From Poecilobothrus nobilitatus (Eukaryota > Arthropoda > Insecta > Diptera > Dolichopodidae), in contig OX352772.1 of assembly GCA_947095535.1 (NCBI GenBank), positions 32,879,445 to 32,943,444 of the forward strand: DNA of 64,000 bases, given 5' to 3'. Each line of letters opens with the position of its first letter. Positions within the stretch are counted from its first letter, which is position 1. A program made the position numbers and the translations under genes. Positions 25,105 to 36,571 of the stretch are shown here, in pieces. The notes under the pieces are model-generated. The model was not told the DNA's origin, searched no databases, and saw only the letters and a list, made by a program, of their open reading frames with translations.

Positions 25105-26269
25105 TTCAACATCCCAGTATTATATAAGCTGACACCGGATAACTAAGGATAATTTCATTGAAGCAAATAAAAACAAATAAAAGAAAATTTTAAATTACAA
25201 GTATTTTCTTACATTAAAATATATATATATTTTTTTTTTGTATATTGGAAACAAAAAACAACGGAATTTGCATTTGGTTTTTTTTTTTTTGTATTTGATT
25301 TTTTTTTTTGCATTTAATCCAGGTGCAAAAGAAAATCTAGTGTAAAACATTAATTGTACAAATAACAATTAATGACAGTTTTATGGCCAGGTGTAAAATT
25401 TAATTAAACAAATTACAAGTTATTTAATAGTTAATTTTTCTGTTTTTTTTTTTGTTTTTATTTTTATTTTCTCACTATTTGATTATCTCACCATTTTAAT
25501 AGTATGGACTATGGCGTTATAATATGCCTCTCGGGTAAATTATAATGTGGATTTTAATCCTGTTTTCAACAATTAAATTTGCTTTTTTATTTTTTTTTTT
25601 CTGAATAAAAAGGAAAAAATAAATATTAAGGAATTTATTTTTTTTTTTTACAGTTGTTGTTTTTTGTTATTATTGCAAAAATAGTTGGTAAAACAACAAA
25701 AAATAAATAAATTAAATTTTTGCAAAGATTATGGGAAAATGATAAAATAAAAAATATTTAAATTAGTTTGACAACCAGTTTATATTGCTCTATTTTTCAA
25801 TTAGAATAAATTTATAACAGTTTGTAAGTTAATATACAAAAAAAAAAAAAAAAAAAAAACCCTGGTAGAATTATTTAACACTTTATTTAATTGTCAAAAT
25901 ATTTGTTTTGAAATATAATGAATAATGTTATATGTATGTATAAATAAAGATTTTATTTGAAGGATATGAAGTAGGTAAGTATTTTTTAATTATTTAATTA
26001 TTCTGTTGGAAAATTTTTTTTTTTTTTTATTTATTATTCCGGTTTTTTTGTCAAAATATTTAAAAAAAATAATATATACAGTTAATTGGTTAATAATTTA
26101 TTAAGTTATATAATATAAAGATATAAAAATTGTTTTTGAAATTGAAAAAATTCTTTTGACAGTTATATATTATGAAAAGTATTTCTTGAGACAGATTTGT
26201 TATAATATATTACAGAAATATATTTTTATTTTATTATTATATATGCATGTAATTTTAAAGAAGTAAAAG
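25105..26269. other. homopolymer-dense intron-like DNA
   Basis: Dense T runs and A runs, including long ones near 25840-25858. No gene, repeat copy or RNA is supported. Confidence 0.5.
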
Positions 26270-26787
26270 CCTGCTCCACTAGTTTTTTTTTTAAAAGTAA
26301 GTGTTAATGACTTTTTTCTCATAAAAATAAAAAGATACAACATTAAAAATGTATACCTGTCCAAAAAGAGCTAACATTTTTAATTTTCGGAATATTTTTG
26401 ACATTTCAAATTTTTTATTGCAAACATTTATTTTAATTTTTTGCTTATTTTTTTACAAGAAAAAGTGAGTTTGAACTAAATTATTATTAATTCAACTTTA
26501 AGATAACCAAAAAAAAAAAAACTAAATGTCAAAAAGAGAAACGTCAACTTTTACTAAAAAAAATTTGTCCCAGCTCAACTTTTTTTTCGGACACAACCAA
26601 TTTTTGTTTGATTCAACAACTTTTATTCAGATACAACTACTTTTTAATTCGGATATAACCACTTTTTTTTCGAAATAGAGTCGTTCTTCCATGTCTGTCG
26701 CTCGCATGGGGTTTTTATATCTTCCATTACTTCTTCTACAAAAAAGTCATTAAAATAAAACTTTAAAAAAAAGACTAGTGGAGGTGT
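26270..26787. mobile_element. small inverted-repeat element with ~27-bp internal repeats
   Basis: CTCCACTAGTTTTTTTTTT at 26274 and AAAAAAAAGACTAGTGGAG ending at 26783 form terminal inverted repeats. Inside, 26570-26670 carries units of about 25-30 bp of the form TTCGGACACAACCAATTTTT / TTCGGATATAACCACTTTTT. There is no coding frame. Whether it belongs with the larger foldback elements is unclear; the shared core was not seen in it. Confidence 0.5.
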
Positions 26788-27746
26788 GGACGGTCTTTTA
26801 TCGATTGAAAAATTCTTATGCTAAACTGAATTTAATTTAAAAAAACTGAATTTAATTTGAAATTAAAACTATCAACACCTTTATCTATCAGAATCTATTG
26901 GTCACATATAAAAATAAATGCATAATTACTTTTGATTTTTTTTTTCTTTTTTTTACTTAGGTACATATGTATGTATATAAAATACATATTTATAATTAAT
27001 TTAAAATCATGTCTAATGATTTTATTGAATCCTAATTTTAATAAATCTCCAATTTAATTTACTAATTTTGTGGGGTGTCATAAAGATTTTCTAATAAAAA
27101 TTTAATTAAATGTTTGCATTAAATTTAATTGTTATTATGAAAATGACTTCCTTCATGTTTAATTAAAAAAAAAAAAATGAAGGTGTAATGAAAATTTTTT
27201 TTTGTTTTTAATTTATAACACTCACTTTAAAATAATAAACAACTTATTAAAGCAAAAAAAAAAAAACCACTATTAATGTCAAAGGTAAAATAATAAAATT
27301 CCGTTCCAAAAATTTTTAATCCACAATTATTTCAATTTTATACACTAAAACATTTTATTTTTCCTTTTTTTTTTGTTTTGTTTTTTGGTCTTTTTTAATG
27401 GAAATTAGCATAAATTTCTTGACTTGAAATTAATCTCATTTACCATAATATTGCTTCCGAAGAATTGTTGTTAAAATATATCTCTTAAATAACATCATAA
27501 CAATCCGGTGCACCCATTATTCAAAATCCACCTGAATTGTTATATACTGTTGATAAAGTTTTTTTTTTTTTTTGTTTTTTTTTTTTGCTTTTTAAGTTTA
27601 ATTTTAACAATTTTATGAAAAATTTCATTTTCATCTTAGGTTGCACCGGATACAGCAAAGAAAAAAAAAAAGCATAAAATCATTCCACTACTAAAGAAAA
27701 AAGTAAAAAAAAAAAAGCAGAATTTTCTTAAAACTCAATCACTCAC
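26788..27746. other. homopolymer-dense DNA, no gene seen
   Basis: Long T and A runs (27160-27260, 27555-27590). The motif TGCACCGGAT occurs at 27640-27652, and inverted as ATCCGGTGCA at 27509-27518, making an inverted pair about 130 bp apart of unknown meaning. Confidence 0.4.
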
Positions 27747-27862
27747 CTTGCATCATATTTAAGACGGGAAGTGCATCGTTAAAAAATCATCACGATCAGA
27801 GGAAAAAAAAAAATTTTCATTTTCATTCACTGATTTTTTTTTTTTATTTTTTGTCTTGTTAC
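27747..27862 (-). other. possible 116-nt noncoding or recursive-splicing exon
   Basis: On the minus strand CACTTTTTTCCTTTTACAG|GT ends at 27863, and 116 bases later ATGCAAG|GTGAGTG supplies a good donor at 27747|27746. The exon begins GTAACAAG, so it could also act as a weak recursive donor. Its 3' half (GATCGTGATG, GCACTTCCCGTC) is the least AT-biased patch nearby. It has no coding frame, and splice-like sites by chance are possible. Confidence 0.2.
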
Positions 27863-28762
27863 CTGTAAAAGGAAAAAAGTGTGGGATATTAATACTAAAC
27901 AAGACAATAATTTTCTTTTTACAAGAAATAACTTTAAAATTGCATTAATATTAGTACTATATTATTATTTTTTATTATATAAAAAAAAAAGATAAAAAGA
28001 AAAAATAAAATGGGCAAGGAATAGCATCATTTTACTCATTTAGTTCAAAATAATTGTTTGTAGGTAAAAAGAAAGTTACAAAAAAAAATTGGAGGATATT
28101 TTGTTTTTTTTTGTGATATCAGTACAATGTCTTTATAATCAACATAATCTATCTTCACTTGTATTTTTCTTTTTTTTTTTCTTTTTTTTATATCTTTACT
28201 TATTTATATCTTATATTTTTAAAGTGTACATATATGTATATTTTTATCAATATTTAATTTTTATAAGGAAGATGATACTTTTAATGATAGTTTAATGGAT
28301 CGTTTAATGGACGAACAAAACAAATTTTATTTCGTGTTCTTGTAAAAAAAAAAATAATAAAACCATAATGAAAACAATAAACCAACATATAATGTTCCAA
28401 CATATCGATGCCAGGAGAGGTTAAAAAATTATTTTTCACAATGGTTCACTCACAATCATTTAAATTTTTCGCCATGCATAGATTATGGTGGCGCTTCTCT
28501 CAACTTTTCAATTTTAATTAAAAACAAAAAAAAAAAAAATTTACCGTCATTTTTAGCACGTAATTTAAATCAGCTAAAGTAAAAAAAAATTTTATAATAT
28601 TATTAAAAGTCGAATATTTATCTGTCTTGTTGTCTATATCGCAATTTAATGCGTTTAAAAAATATTTTATAGACAATTTAGAAAGTCGGAATTATTTTGG
28701 TTCGGTTATGTGCGTTATAAGTTTTAAGATCTGAAATTTTATTTAAATATAAGTCAAAAATA
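27863..28762. other. AT-rich DNA, no gene seen
   Basis: Contains T-rich low-complexity (28100-28230) whose open frame is Phe-rich noise. No structured element is recognised before the SINE. Confidence 0.5.
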
Positions 28763-28959
28763 GGGGCCACGGTGGTCTAGTGGGTAAGAGCGTATAAAAT
28801 GCGCTGTAAACACCAAGGGAGTGTGGGTTCAAATCCCACACACGTTGCAAGAGTAATTTCCCCTTACGACATGTACAGCCACATCCGTGTAATTTCGTTT
28901 CGTTACATTTATGGGGCAGGGAAATACACAAAAAAAAGAAAAAAAATTTTATTTAACAA
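28763..28959 (+). mobile_element. tRNA-derived SINE, best-preserved copy, with target duplications
   Basis: The head GGGGCCACGGTGGTCTAGTG contains a canonical pol III A box (TGGTCTAGTGG). It is followed by AAGAGCGTATAAAATGCG and GTAAACACCAAGGGAGTG, and the B box GGTTCAAATCC. Next come a body with GTAAGAGTAATTT-like sequence, CATGTACAGCCAC, TTACATTTATGGGGCAGG and an A-rich tail. The identical 10-bp repeats AAGTCAAAAA at 28751-28760 and 28960-28969 are target-site duplications, which indicates retrotransposition by LINE machinery. Apparent open frames over it are not genes. Confidence 0.9.
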
Positions 28960-28969
28960 AAGTCAAAAA

Positions 28970-31182
28970 AGTGAAAGTGAAATGGTACTATGTAATCGAA
29001 CCATGTTCGTATCAAATAAAAGATGCTAACGCAAATATATTTTTAAATTGACATTTAATGTTTAATGTGACAGATATCTATAATAAATCGGTTATTCGTT
29101 CGAATTTAAATTATTTTGAATTTTTGAAATGTTTATACATTTTTACAAAAGTAATGATACATATAGTAAGACCTCTGATTTGAAATTGAATTTAAGAACA
29201 TGAAAACTTAATACACTAGACAAGTAAGTTTTCATCCGCTGGATAGCAGGATATTTAAAAAAATAAAATAATTTTTTGAAATTTGTTATCCTTTCCTCAT
29301 ACTTCTGCTAAAAATTTGTATGCGGAGGAGATAACGTATTCGAAATTAGAAATTATTTTTATAATAGTTTCCAATGGAAGTGTTGAACATGGATTTTATA
29401 TGATACATGAAAAAGTAATGAAAAAACCCTGAAAGGAAGGAGGAAAACTTTCAATGTATTAATGCATAAGTATACCAAATTTCTTCCCACCTCTCCTATT
29501 AATTTCAGTTGAAAAGCAGTATGTACTTCCATTCAGTGATGCAGAAATACTTTAATAGTTAGTACTTCTGCGTTATCAGGGTAATTATTATACATACTAT
29601 ACATAAATTTATTTTACAGAACAAGACATTTTTCTTATTCTTAAAAAATTTTTTTTTAAATCATTAAATTTTCTGGGCCCGTTTGGTAAAATTTTACTAT
29701 TAAGTGCCATATTTTCTTTATTATATAACTATACAAAAAAATGTGATTATTTCAAATAAATAGTTTAAATTTTAACTTGTTTTTTAAATTTTTTTATTTT
29801 CTTCATCACATTTTCATTTTCGATCATGTTCAACCGGTAACGTTTATTAGAGTTTTCATTTTAGTCTAAATGCTGCGATAATGACTGCATAACAATTTTG
29901 TTATTTTTTTTTTGTTTTTTTTTTTTTTGTATTTTTTTTAGTGGGATCCTCATTCACATAATAATAATAATAATAATATAATTTTAATGTAATTGAAAAC
30001 TTTTGAGCGGCTTAACGCGGTACGGTTTATTATAACGCTATTGTCATGTTCTTTATATATATATACATATGTATATCTAAAGATTTAAACTTCAATAACA
30101 ACGGTTTGTATATAATGTAGTAAAAGAGTATATAAAATCAAGTGAAATATACTACTTGAACGATAATTTAAATATTATAAGTACACTTGAATGATGATAA
30201 TGATGTTGACGGTTTAAAAAAAAAAAAAAAAAAAAGTATGAATAAAAATGTTGCGCGGGTATATAATGGTATGCCAATGGTATGTCAGTTGTATGTAAAT
30301 TTTTCATAAATAAAAAAAAAAGAAAAAAATCTTAATTTTGTTGTTAAAAAAGTTGTTGCTTTGATGGTTGATTTAATTGCAGTTTTAATTTTTTTTTTTT
30401 TAATAAACTATGGATTAAAATAAAGTTTTTTTTTTTCATTTATTTATTGTTGTTGTTGTTGTTGTTATTGCTGTTATTATTGTTATTTTTTGATTCTGTT
30501 TTAAATGATCAATTCAAATATTATAATACATACTCGTACAGTATTTATTATATTATAATACTTAAACTTTATTTTATATATACATATTATATACAATATT
30601 AAAATGTATACTTAAAGTAAAAAAAAAAAAAAAATCTTAAGATAAAATGAATGAAATTAAATATACTATCATTTAGTGTTAAATTAAAAGAATTTGTAAA
30701 CGTGTTTTTATTTATTTAAAATGAAAAAAAAAATATTAAACGATCTACTAAAAAATAATGTGACAACGCCGCACTAGTAAAATATCTTAAGATATGCATT
30801 TTGCATTCATCCGACTTTTAAAATTAAAAAAACAAAAAAAAAACTTAATTTTTTTTTTTAAATCGACTTACAAGACAATTAATTAGATTTATTAATGAAA
30901 ATTATTGGCATTTAATTATAATTTATTTTCAAATATTTTCATTCGTTATGAAAAATTACTTTAAAAAGCTAAAAATTATAGTTAAATATTTTTTTTTTAT
31001 TTATAAAGGAAGAAAAATTAAATATAAAAACTTGAAAAATTAAAAATTAAACAGTATCTTCAAAAAGAAAATGTGAAAAAAAAAAAAAATTTGTAAATAA
31101 AAAGTGAATTTGATAAGTAAATTATGTATATATTTTTTTTTTTGTTTGTTGTACTAAAGGAAAAGAAATAGATGTTTATTTT
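28970..31182. other. AT-rich DNA with microsatellites; no gene seen
   Basis: AAT repeats near 29960-29980, TGT repeats near 30448-30472, and long A/T runs. A perfect 14-bp palindrome ATATCTTAAGATAT lies at 30782-30795 next to GCATTTTGCATTC. A patch at 30008-30050 (GAGCGGCTTAACGCGGTACG) is less AT-rich. These could be noncoding conserved sites, but nothing here proves it. Confidence 0.4.
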
Positions 31183-31822
31183 GGCCCTGATTGCGGTAGT
31201 CAAAAATCATATAATTTTAATCATTTTTTGAGATTTTGGTAGCCTGAAAAAATGAAATGGAATTTGAAATTAAAATGATTTTTTTTTTAAATCGGCAAAA
31301 CCTTCTTGTTTTGAGCTTTTCGCTATACAAATAAAAGAAAAGCTAATAAAGCTAAATATTGTCGAATAATATTAATAATATTGTCTGTATAATGAGAACA
31401 ATAAAACACTGACTTTTATAAATCCTAGCTGTTATTTTGGAGTAAGAAGTCGGACCGATGTGATTTACAAAACGTAGACGGACTAAAAACTTTTTTATTT
31501 TTTTTTTGCAATATTTAAATTTTACTACAAAATCGGTGAGTACCTTTTTTTAAATCATGTCGTTCCGACTTCTAATTCACTAAATAATGGGCTTTTTTGT
31601 AACCTATATTATTGCATATAGTCATAAGTTGCTTATGAAAATGCCTATATTCATATAAACATACATAAATACATAAAATACTTACTATATTTTGTGTATA
31701 TTCATAAAAAACGGCTATCAAAATCAGCTTGTTTTCATTTTTTTATGAATTTATGACTACCAAAATCAAAAATTTTGTTTTTAATAAAAAATTAAAGTGA
31801 CATGACTATCGAAATCAGGGCC
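31183..31822 (+). mobile_element. MITE family C, copy 1 (640 bp)
   Basis: It begins GGCCCTGATTGCGGTAGTCA and ends TGACTATCGAAATCAGGGCC, giving terminal inverted repeats with 3 mismatches in the first 20 bp. The 5-bp motif TCCGACTT / GTTCCGACTT recurs inside in both directions, showing longer sub-terminal inverted repeats (for example near 31450 and 31560). Left flank TTTATTTT and right flank TTTATAAA share their first five bases. There is no coding frame, so it is non-autonomous. Superfamily unknown. Confidence 0.8.
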
Positions 31823-33088
31823 TTTATAAATCTCTAGGTTTTTAATTTTTTTTTTTCGTTTTTGTATTGTCCTCTCTTTTTGTAAATAGAATTTTTAAAT
31901 TAAGATGAATAAATCTTTTTATTCAATCTTTAGAATATCAACTTTTTGATTTATATAATTATAGTTTAAATTTACAGATAACTGCTGCACTCATTATGCA
32001 CTCACTGCTGCACTCATGATGTCTAGGACATATTTTTCAAATTCATTAAATGTAGTTATGACAAGTCATAACGAACCTACTTCCACAACATAGCCGATAT
32101 AATCTTTAGAAAGTAAGAACATGCTTAACTTCTTCTTTAACGTTATGCAGTTTCTTCAATGTAAATTTGAACCGCTTCCTAGTTTTTACAATGATTCAGT
32201 GATTTAAACTGAATAAAACTCATTATCAAATATCGTTATATCAATTGAGAAAATTTTTTGTCCTAAGTAAAGTATTGGTTTTTTAACCTGATCACTGAAA
32301 ATGACAATAACTTAAGAAAATTTGAAAGACACAATATCCTGTAAGATTTTTGGTGTAAAAATATTCGATAGATAACGCGGAAAATAATAAAATATACAAG
32401 ATTAGATATGTCAAGTAATTAAAATTTTCAATATATTTTTTTTTTTTTTTTTTGTATGATGATCTCATGATGATCACTGTTCAGCCATATGGACAATTTG
32501 TATTTCAATCGGAAAATAAATAATGATACACAAACACATTCAGTAGTAATATGAACTAGTATTCTTTTTATTCCTAAAGAAGTTGGAAAATAACCAAACA
32601 AAACATTGATTATTGAAAAATTAAAAATAATTTTGTATCATTATTCATCTTATTAATAAAGAAGAATGATTTAAAGAGTGTCCATCATTCAAAAAAATCT
32701 ATTAAATAGGAGATTCTTATAATGAAATAAATAAAGTAATAAAAAAATGAAGACATTTTTTAATTTGCAAAATCGTAATATTTAAAAAGGACCAGATATG
32801 TCAGTGTGGATAAAACATGACTGCAAAATTTTTTAGAGAAACCCCAAAAATTTAAAAGCAGGAGATCGACCAAGAAACAGATAGGTTAACAATATTACAA
32901 ATTATGCTTCTATTATAAATGCGCTTAATTTTAAAAGTCAAGTCTCTAGCTCAGAACAAAGGTTACGTAGAATTCCAAATTGCAATTGTGATAAATTTGC
33001 ATTTAAAGCTATACATATCAAGGTAGTGATGATTCTATTCCTGTCCATAAAATTAAAAACAAATTAAATTAAAAAAAAATTTAATATT
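31823..33088. other. spacer between the two inverted MITE copies
   Basis: It contains a short direct repeat CACTCATTATG/CACTCATGATG (31989-32020) and T/A runs. The patch 32795-33010 (GGACCAGATATGTCAGTGTG, GGAGATCGACCAAGAAACAG) is less AT-rich and may be a transposon relic, but nothing recognisable is encoded. Confidence 0.4.
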
Positions 33089-33818
33089 GGCCCTGATTTC
33101 GATAGTCATATCACTTTCATTTTTTATGAAAAACAAAATTTTTGATTTCGATAGTCATAAAAAATGAAAAAAATCATAAAAAATTAAAAGAAGCTGATAA
33201 TTATAGTCATATTTTGTGAACCTACTCATTTAAAACGTCAAATTTTCTTATTTTGAAATTGTTAAATGACTGCTTGTAAAAAGGGATTTAGGCAAAAATT
33301 ATTAAGTATTTTATTTATATTTATGTGAATATAGTCATTTTTATAAGTAACCTATGACTATGCGATAGCATAAGTTTCAAGTAAGCCCATTAATTTGTGA
33401 ATTAGAAGTCGTTCCGACATGATTAAAAAAAAGGTACTCAGTACTCACCGATTTTGTAGTAAAATTTAAATATCATAAAAAAAAAAATAAAAAAGTTCAA
33501 CTTTTAAGCCTGCCTCAAAAAACAGAACCCAAAAACTAAGGAACCACTTTTTCGGCATTTTTTTTAATTTTTTGCTTTTTTTCTATTACAGTATTGGGAA
33601 CTACGTGTTTTAAATCTTAATTTTTTACTTATAGCTTTTCTTTGTATAGTCAAAACCTCAAAATAAGAAAGTATTGCCGGTTTAAAAAAAAAAATATAAA
33701 TCATTTTAATTTTAAATTCCATTTCATTTTGCCCGACTATCGAAATCGCAAAAAATTATTAAAATGAAATGAAATTTTTCATTTTCATTTTTATGAAATG
33801 ACTATCGAAATCAGGGCC
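33089..33818 (-). mobile_element. MITE family C, copy 2 (730 bp), opposite orientation
   Basis: Its ends are GGCCCTGATTTCGATAGTCA and TGACTATCGAAATCAGGGCC, a perfect 20-bp terminal inverted repeat. The interior is the reverse of copy 1: for example, its start carries the complement of copy 1's AAAGTGACATGACTATCG end. It is about 90 bp longer, partly from a segment near 33490-33600. Flanks ttaatatt and attatatt match at 6 of 8 positions, consistent with an old 8-bp target duplication. Confidence 0.85.
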
Positions 33819-34815
33819 ATTATATTGATTCAATCTCATCTCAATTTTTTTTTGAATACCACATATGCACATATATAGGTACAGTATGACAGTTGAAAAA
33901 TTAAGAGTTGGAAACTCTTAAACTTGTATTAAAACTAAACATTTTTTTAAAAAATTTCTTAAATGCAATGTAAGTTTTAAAACATGATCTATAAGATATA
34001 TCAGTGATTCTTCTGATTGTAATTGTTTTTTTTTTTTATAACCATAAATAATAAAAAGTTTTTCTTTTATCATGTATTAAAAAACTGAAAATTCAGGAAA
34101 ATGATAATTTTCAAACTTAAAAATTTATTTTAAATAGATTTCATTTTAGGTACGTCCTTTTGTGCTTGAAAATTCAACACTAAAAGAAATCCAATATTGT
34201 CGCAGTCAGTAAAGTTAAATATAGTTATTATTCATTTAAGAAGTGAATTTGAAACTTTCTTGTATATACTTGTAAGAGTCTCTTGATATTATATTAAAAT
34301 CTGACTTGTAGTCATTTAATATCCATTCATTTTAAATTTTTGAGTTACAACTATAGTCTTGTATATAGTCTACTATATAATAACTATTATATAACCATTC
34401 ATTTTCATTCAAAATATAATCAGGAAATGCAAAGAGTATATTTTAATTTTTTTTTTTTTAAAAGAAAATTTTAAAGACAAAATTAAGACATATTTTCTTT
34501 TCTATCTCTTTATTTTAATTTTTTTTGAATTTTCTAAAATGTTCTTCACATAATAAATTTTATATATTTATATAAGATTTAAGTATACTGGGCACAGTTT
34601 AAGGTAGATTAAATTACAAAATTTAAATACGATTTCAGTTTAACAGTGTTTATAGTAACAATGTAATAATTCAGTAATTTCCTATGGTAACTCACATTTT
34701 AGTAAATGATAGTAACCATTAACACATCATTGCAATTGAATACATATTTATTTTGTTTTCCTGTCCAGTTCGGTTAAAGACATATAATCAACGCTCAAGA
34801 AAAAATAAGATAAGG
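33819..34815. other. AT-rich DNA, no feature seen
   Basis: No frame, repeat copy or RNA-like structure is recognised. Confidence 0.5.
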
Positions 34816-35600
34816 CAAAATGTAAAAACCAAAGGTTTTTAAAGATGCACATTTTTCAAAAGATAAATAAAAACAGTTGTTGAGAATATTGTGACTTGCA
34901 CAAAAAAAGATTTTTTTAGGTCTTCAATGACACTGTCTTCAATTTAAAAAAAAAAAAGTCATATATATAATTAAGCAAAGATGTTAACACAAGTTGAAAT
35001 GTAATATTGGAGGTTTAATTTTTGCAGTTAAGTTTAAAAAAACTTATTTATAAACTTATTTTCTATTTTTGACCTCTAATTGACCTCTAATTTGACCTCT
35101 TACAACCAACCCCCTATATGTACAAAAATAATTCTAGGTAATTTCTGAAAGCTAAATCTGAAAGATCATACTTCTTTTAGAACTTCTTTCAGAAGGAATT
35201 AAAATCTTCCAAAATATTGTCTTCACATTATCACTTCAACAGTAAATATACTAAATGGTAAAAATTGTATAATTTTAAAACTAATTCATAAAGTTAAGTG
35301 TGGTGTTGTTTATTGTTTTTAGATTGAAAAAGTAATAAGTAGAACCTATTTAATAAAGAAATACATATTTGAAAATAGGAACTTTAAGGGACTGTTAATA
35401 GTTCCGTAATGAACGAGGCTACAAAAAAAAAGTTCTACAACATTAATTTTTTTTATGAGTAACTTTCTCCTATTTAAGGAGTAGTTAACCTATCTAACCA
35501 TTTTTCAATGAAGCATTTCATTGTTTTATCTTAAACTGTGTAGAAGTTTTGTAAACAGACTGACGGACATAGTGAGACTAATAAATAAATGTGCTAAAAA
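34816..35600 (+). repeat. dispersed repeat family B, diverged copy
   Basis: It starts AAAATGTAAAAACCAAAGG, TTTTTAAAGATGCACATTT, and contains TGTGACTTGCAC. It ends TTTGTAAACAGACTGACGG, GTGAGACTAATAAATAAATG, TGTGCTAAAAA. It is more diverged than the copies at 17147 and 60183. Confidence 0.7.
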
Positions 35601-35867
35601 ATAATGTATTGAAGTTCTTTTAAACCATTTCAGCATTTTTTGTTTTTCACTTTCTTGTATGACAAGTACATATTATGTACATATATGCAAGGAATTGCAA
35701 TCTTAAAAAATCGTCGTAGTTTTATTTAAGTTTAAAAAGTTATAATTAATTTTAAAGGGTTTGGTTTTTATTTTAGCAGATATTTTGATTTTTAATTTTA
35801 GCAGATATTTTATAATATAATATATTTTATAATAATAATTTATAATAATAGTAAGAATAATAATAGC
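35601..35867. other. AT-rich DNA
   Basis: A 17-bp direct repeat TTTTAGCAGATATTTT lies at about 35773-35815, with TAATAATA low complexity. No gene. Confidence 0.5.
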
Positions 35868-36160
35868 TGCTACAGTGGAGCTATCTTTGGTTATATCATG
35901 CAGTAAGGGGTTATATACTGCTGCACGTTGTAATCCACTGATGGTCTAACTCTGTAGCAAAATAATAATAATATTAATAAGAATACTAATACCAATAATA
36001 ACAGCCGCTATAATGATAGTGGGGATTGCCTTCAATAATTACCTTATGTAGTAAGGTGTTATATACTACTACATGTTGTAACTGTTGTAACGGCTATAGT
36101 CACTGTTATAGCAAATAGTAATAACGGCTATAGCAAATAGTAATAATAATAGGCGGATTC
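35868..36160 (+). repeat. two diverged direct copies of a ~135-bp unit
   Basis: AGCTGCTACAGTGGAGCTA, CAGTAAGGGGTTATATACTG, CTGCACGTTGTAA (35868-35935) is repeated as AGCCGCTATAATGATAGTG, TAGTAAGGTGTTATATACTA, CTACATGTTGTAA (36003-36085). A third, shorter AACGGCTATAGCAAATAG repeat follows (36090-36145). The nature of the sequence is unknown. Confidence 0.6.
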
Positions 36161-36204
36161 ATTATTTCCTTACAGTCCCACTCCCAATTCAATGTTTCCG
36201 TATC

Positions 36205-36250
36205 CATTTCCTATCCTTTCCTATCCCTACTCCCTAGCCTACAGGTAAGG
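36205..36250 (+). promoter_or_regulatory. recursive splice site-like signal (ratchet point) 2
   Basis: A long pyrimidine-rich tract (CCATTTCCTATCCTTTCC, TATCCCTACTCCCTAGCC) runs into TACAG|GTAAGG at 36244|36245, a fused acceptor and donor. Strand and form agree with the site at 25098, 11.1 kb upstream. The donor is one base off the ideal GTAAGT. The tract is unusually C-rich for this window. Confidence 0.35.
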
Positions 36251-36384
36251 GTTTCTTCCCACCTCCCTTAGAAAAAAAAAAAAATAAGTCTAGTAGATAT
36301 CATAGGTTATGGTCCGAATATAGGTTAAAATGTATTAACATTCAAAATACAAAGTTAAAATCTTTAAAAAAGAAAGTTGAAATG

Positions 36385-36562
36385 GGACCTCGGTGGTAAG
36401 AGCGTATAAAATACGTTGTAAATACTGAGGGAATGTAGGTTGGAATCCTACCCACGTCGTAAGAGTACTTCCCCCTGACGACATGTACAGTCACGCCTGG
36501 AAAAGGAATTACTGTGTAATTTCCTTGTTACATTTATGTGACAGGAAAATGTACAAAAAAAA
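36385..36562 (+). mobile_element. tRNA-derived SINE with target duplications
   Basis: The A box is damaged: GGACCTCGGTGGTAAGAGCG lacks the CTAGTGG part. GTATAAAATACGTTGTAAAT and a B-box-like GGTTGGAATCC follow, then GTCGTAAGAGTACTTCCCC, ACATGTACAGTCACGCC, GTTACATTTATGTGACAGG and a poly(A) tail. Identical 9-bp repeats AAAGTTGAA at 36373-36381 and 36563-36571 are target-site duplications. Confidence 0.85.
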
Positions 36563-36571
36563 AAAGTTGAA

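Noticed and set aside
25320..25345. AATCCAG|GTGCAA and TTTCAG|GTGAAG (24650) as further ratchet points
   Set aside because: Donor halves are poor and the pyrimidine tracts weak or distant; such sites are expected by chance in T-rich DNA.
28763..28840. Functional tRNA gene
   Set aside because: A and B boxes are good, but there is no proper acceptor stem, and the same head recurs with a common body and poly(A) tail, so it is a SINE.
28743..29029. Open frames on both strands over 28743-29029
   Set aside because: They overlap a SINE with clear pol III boxes and target duplications.
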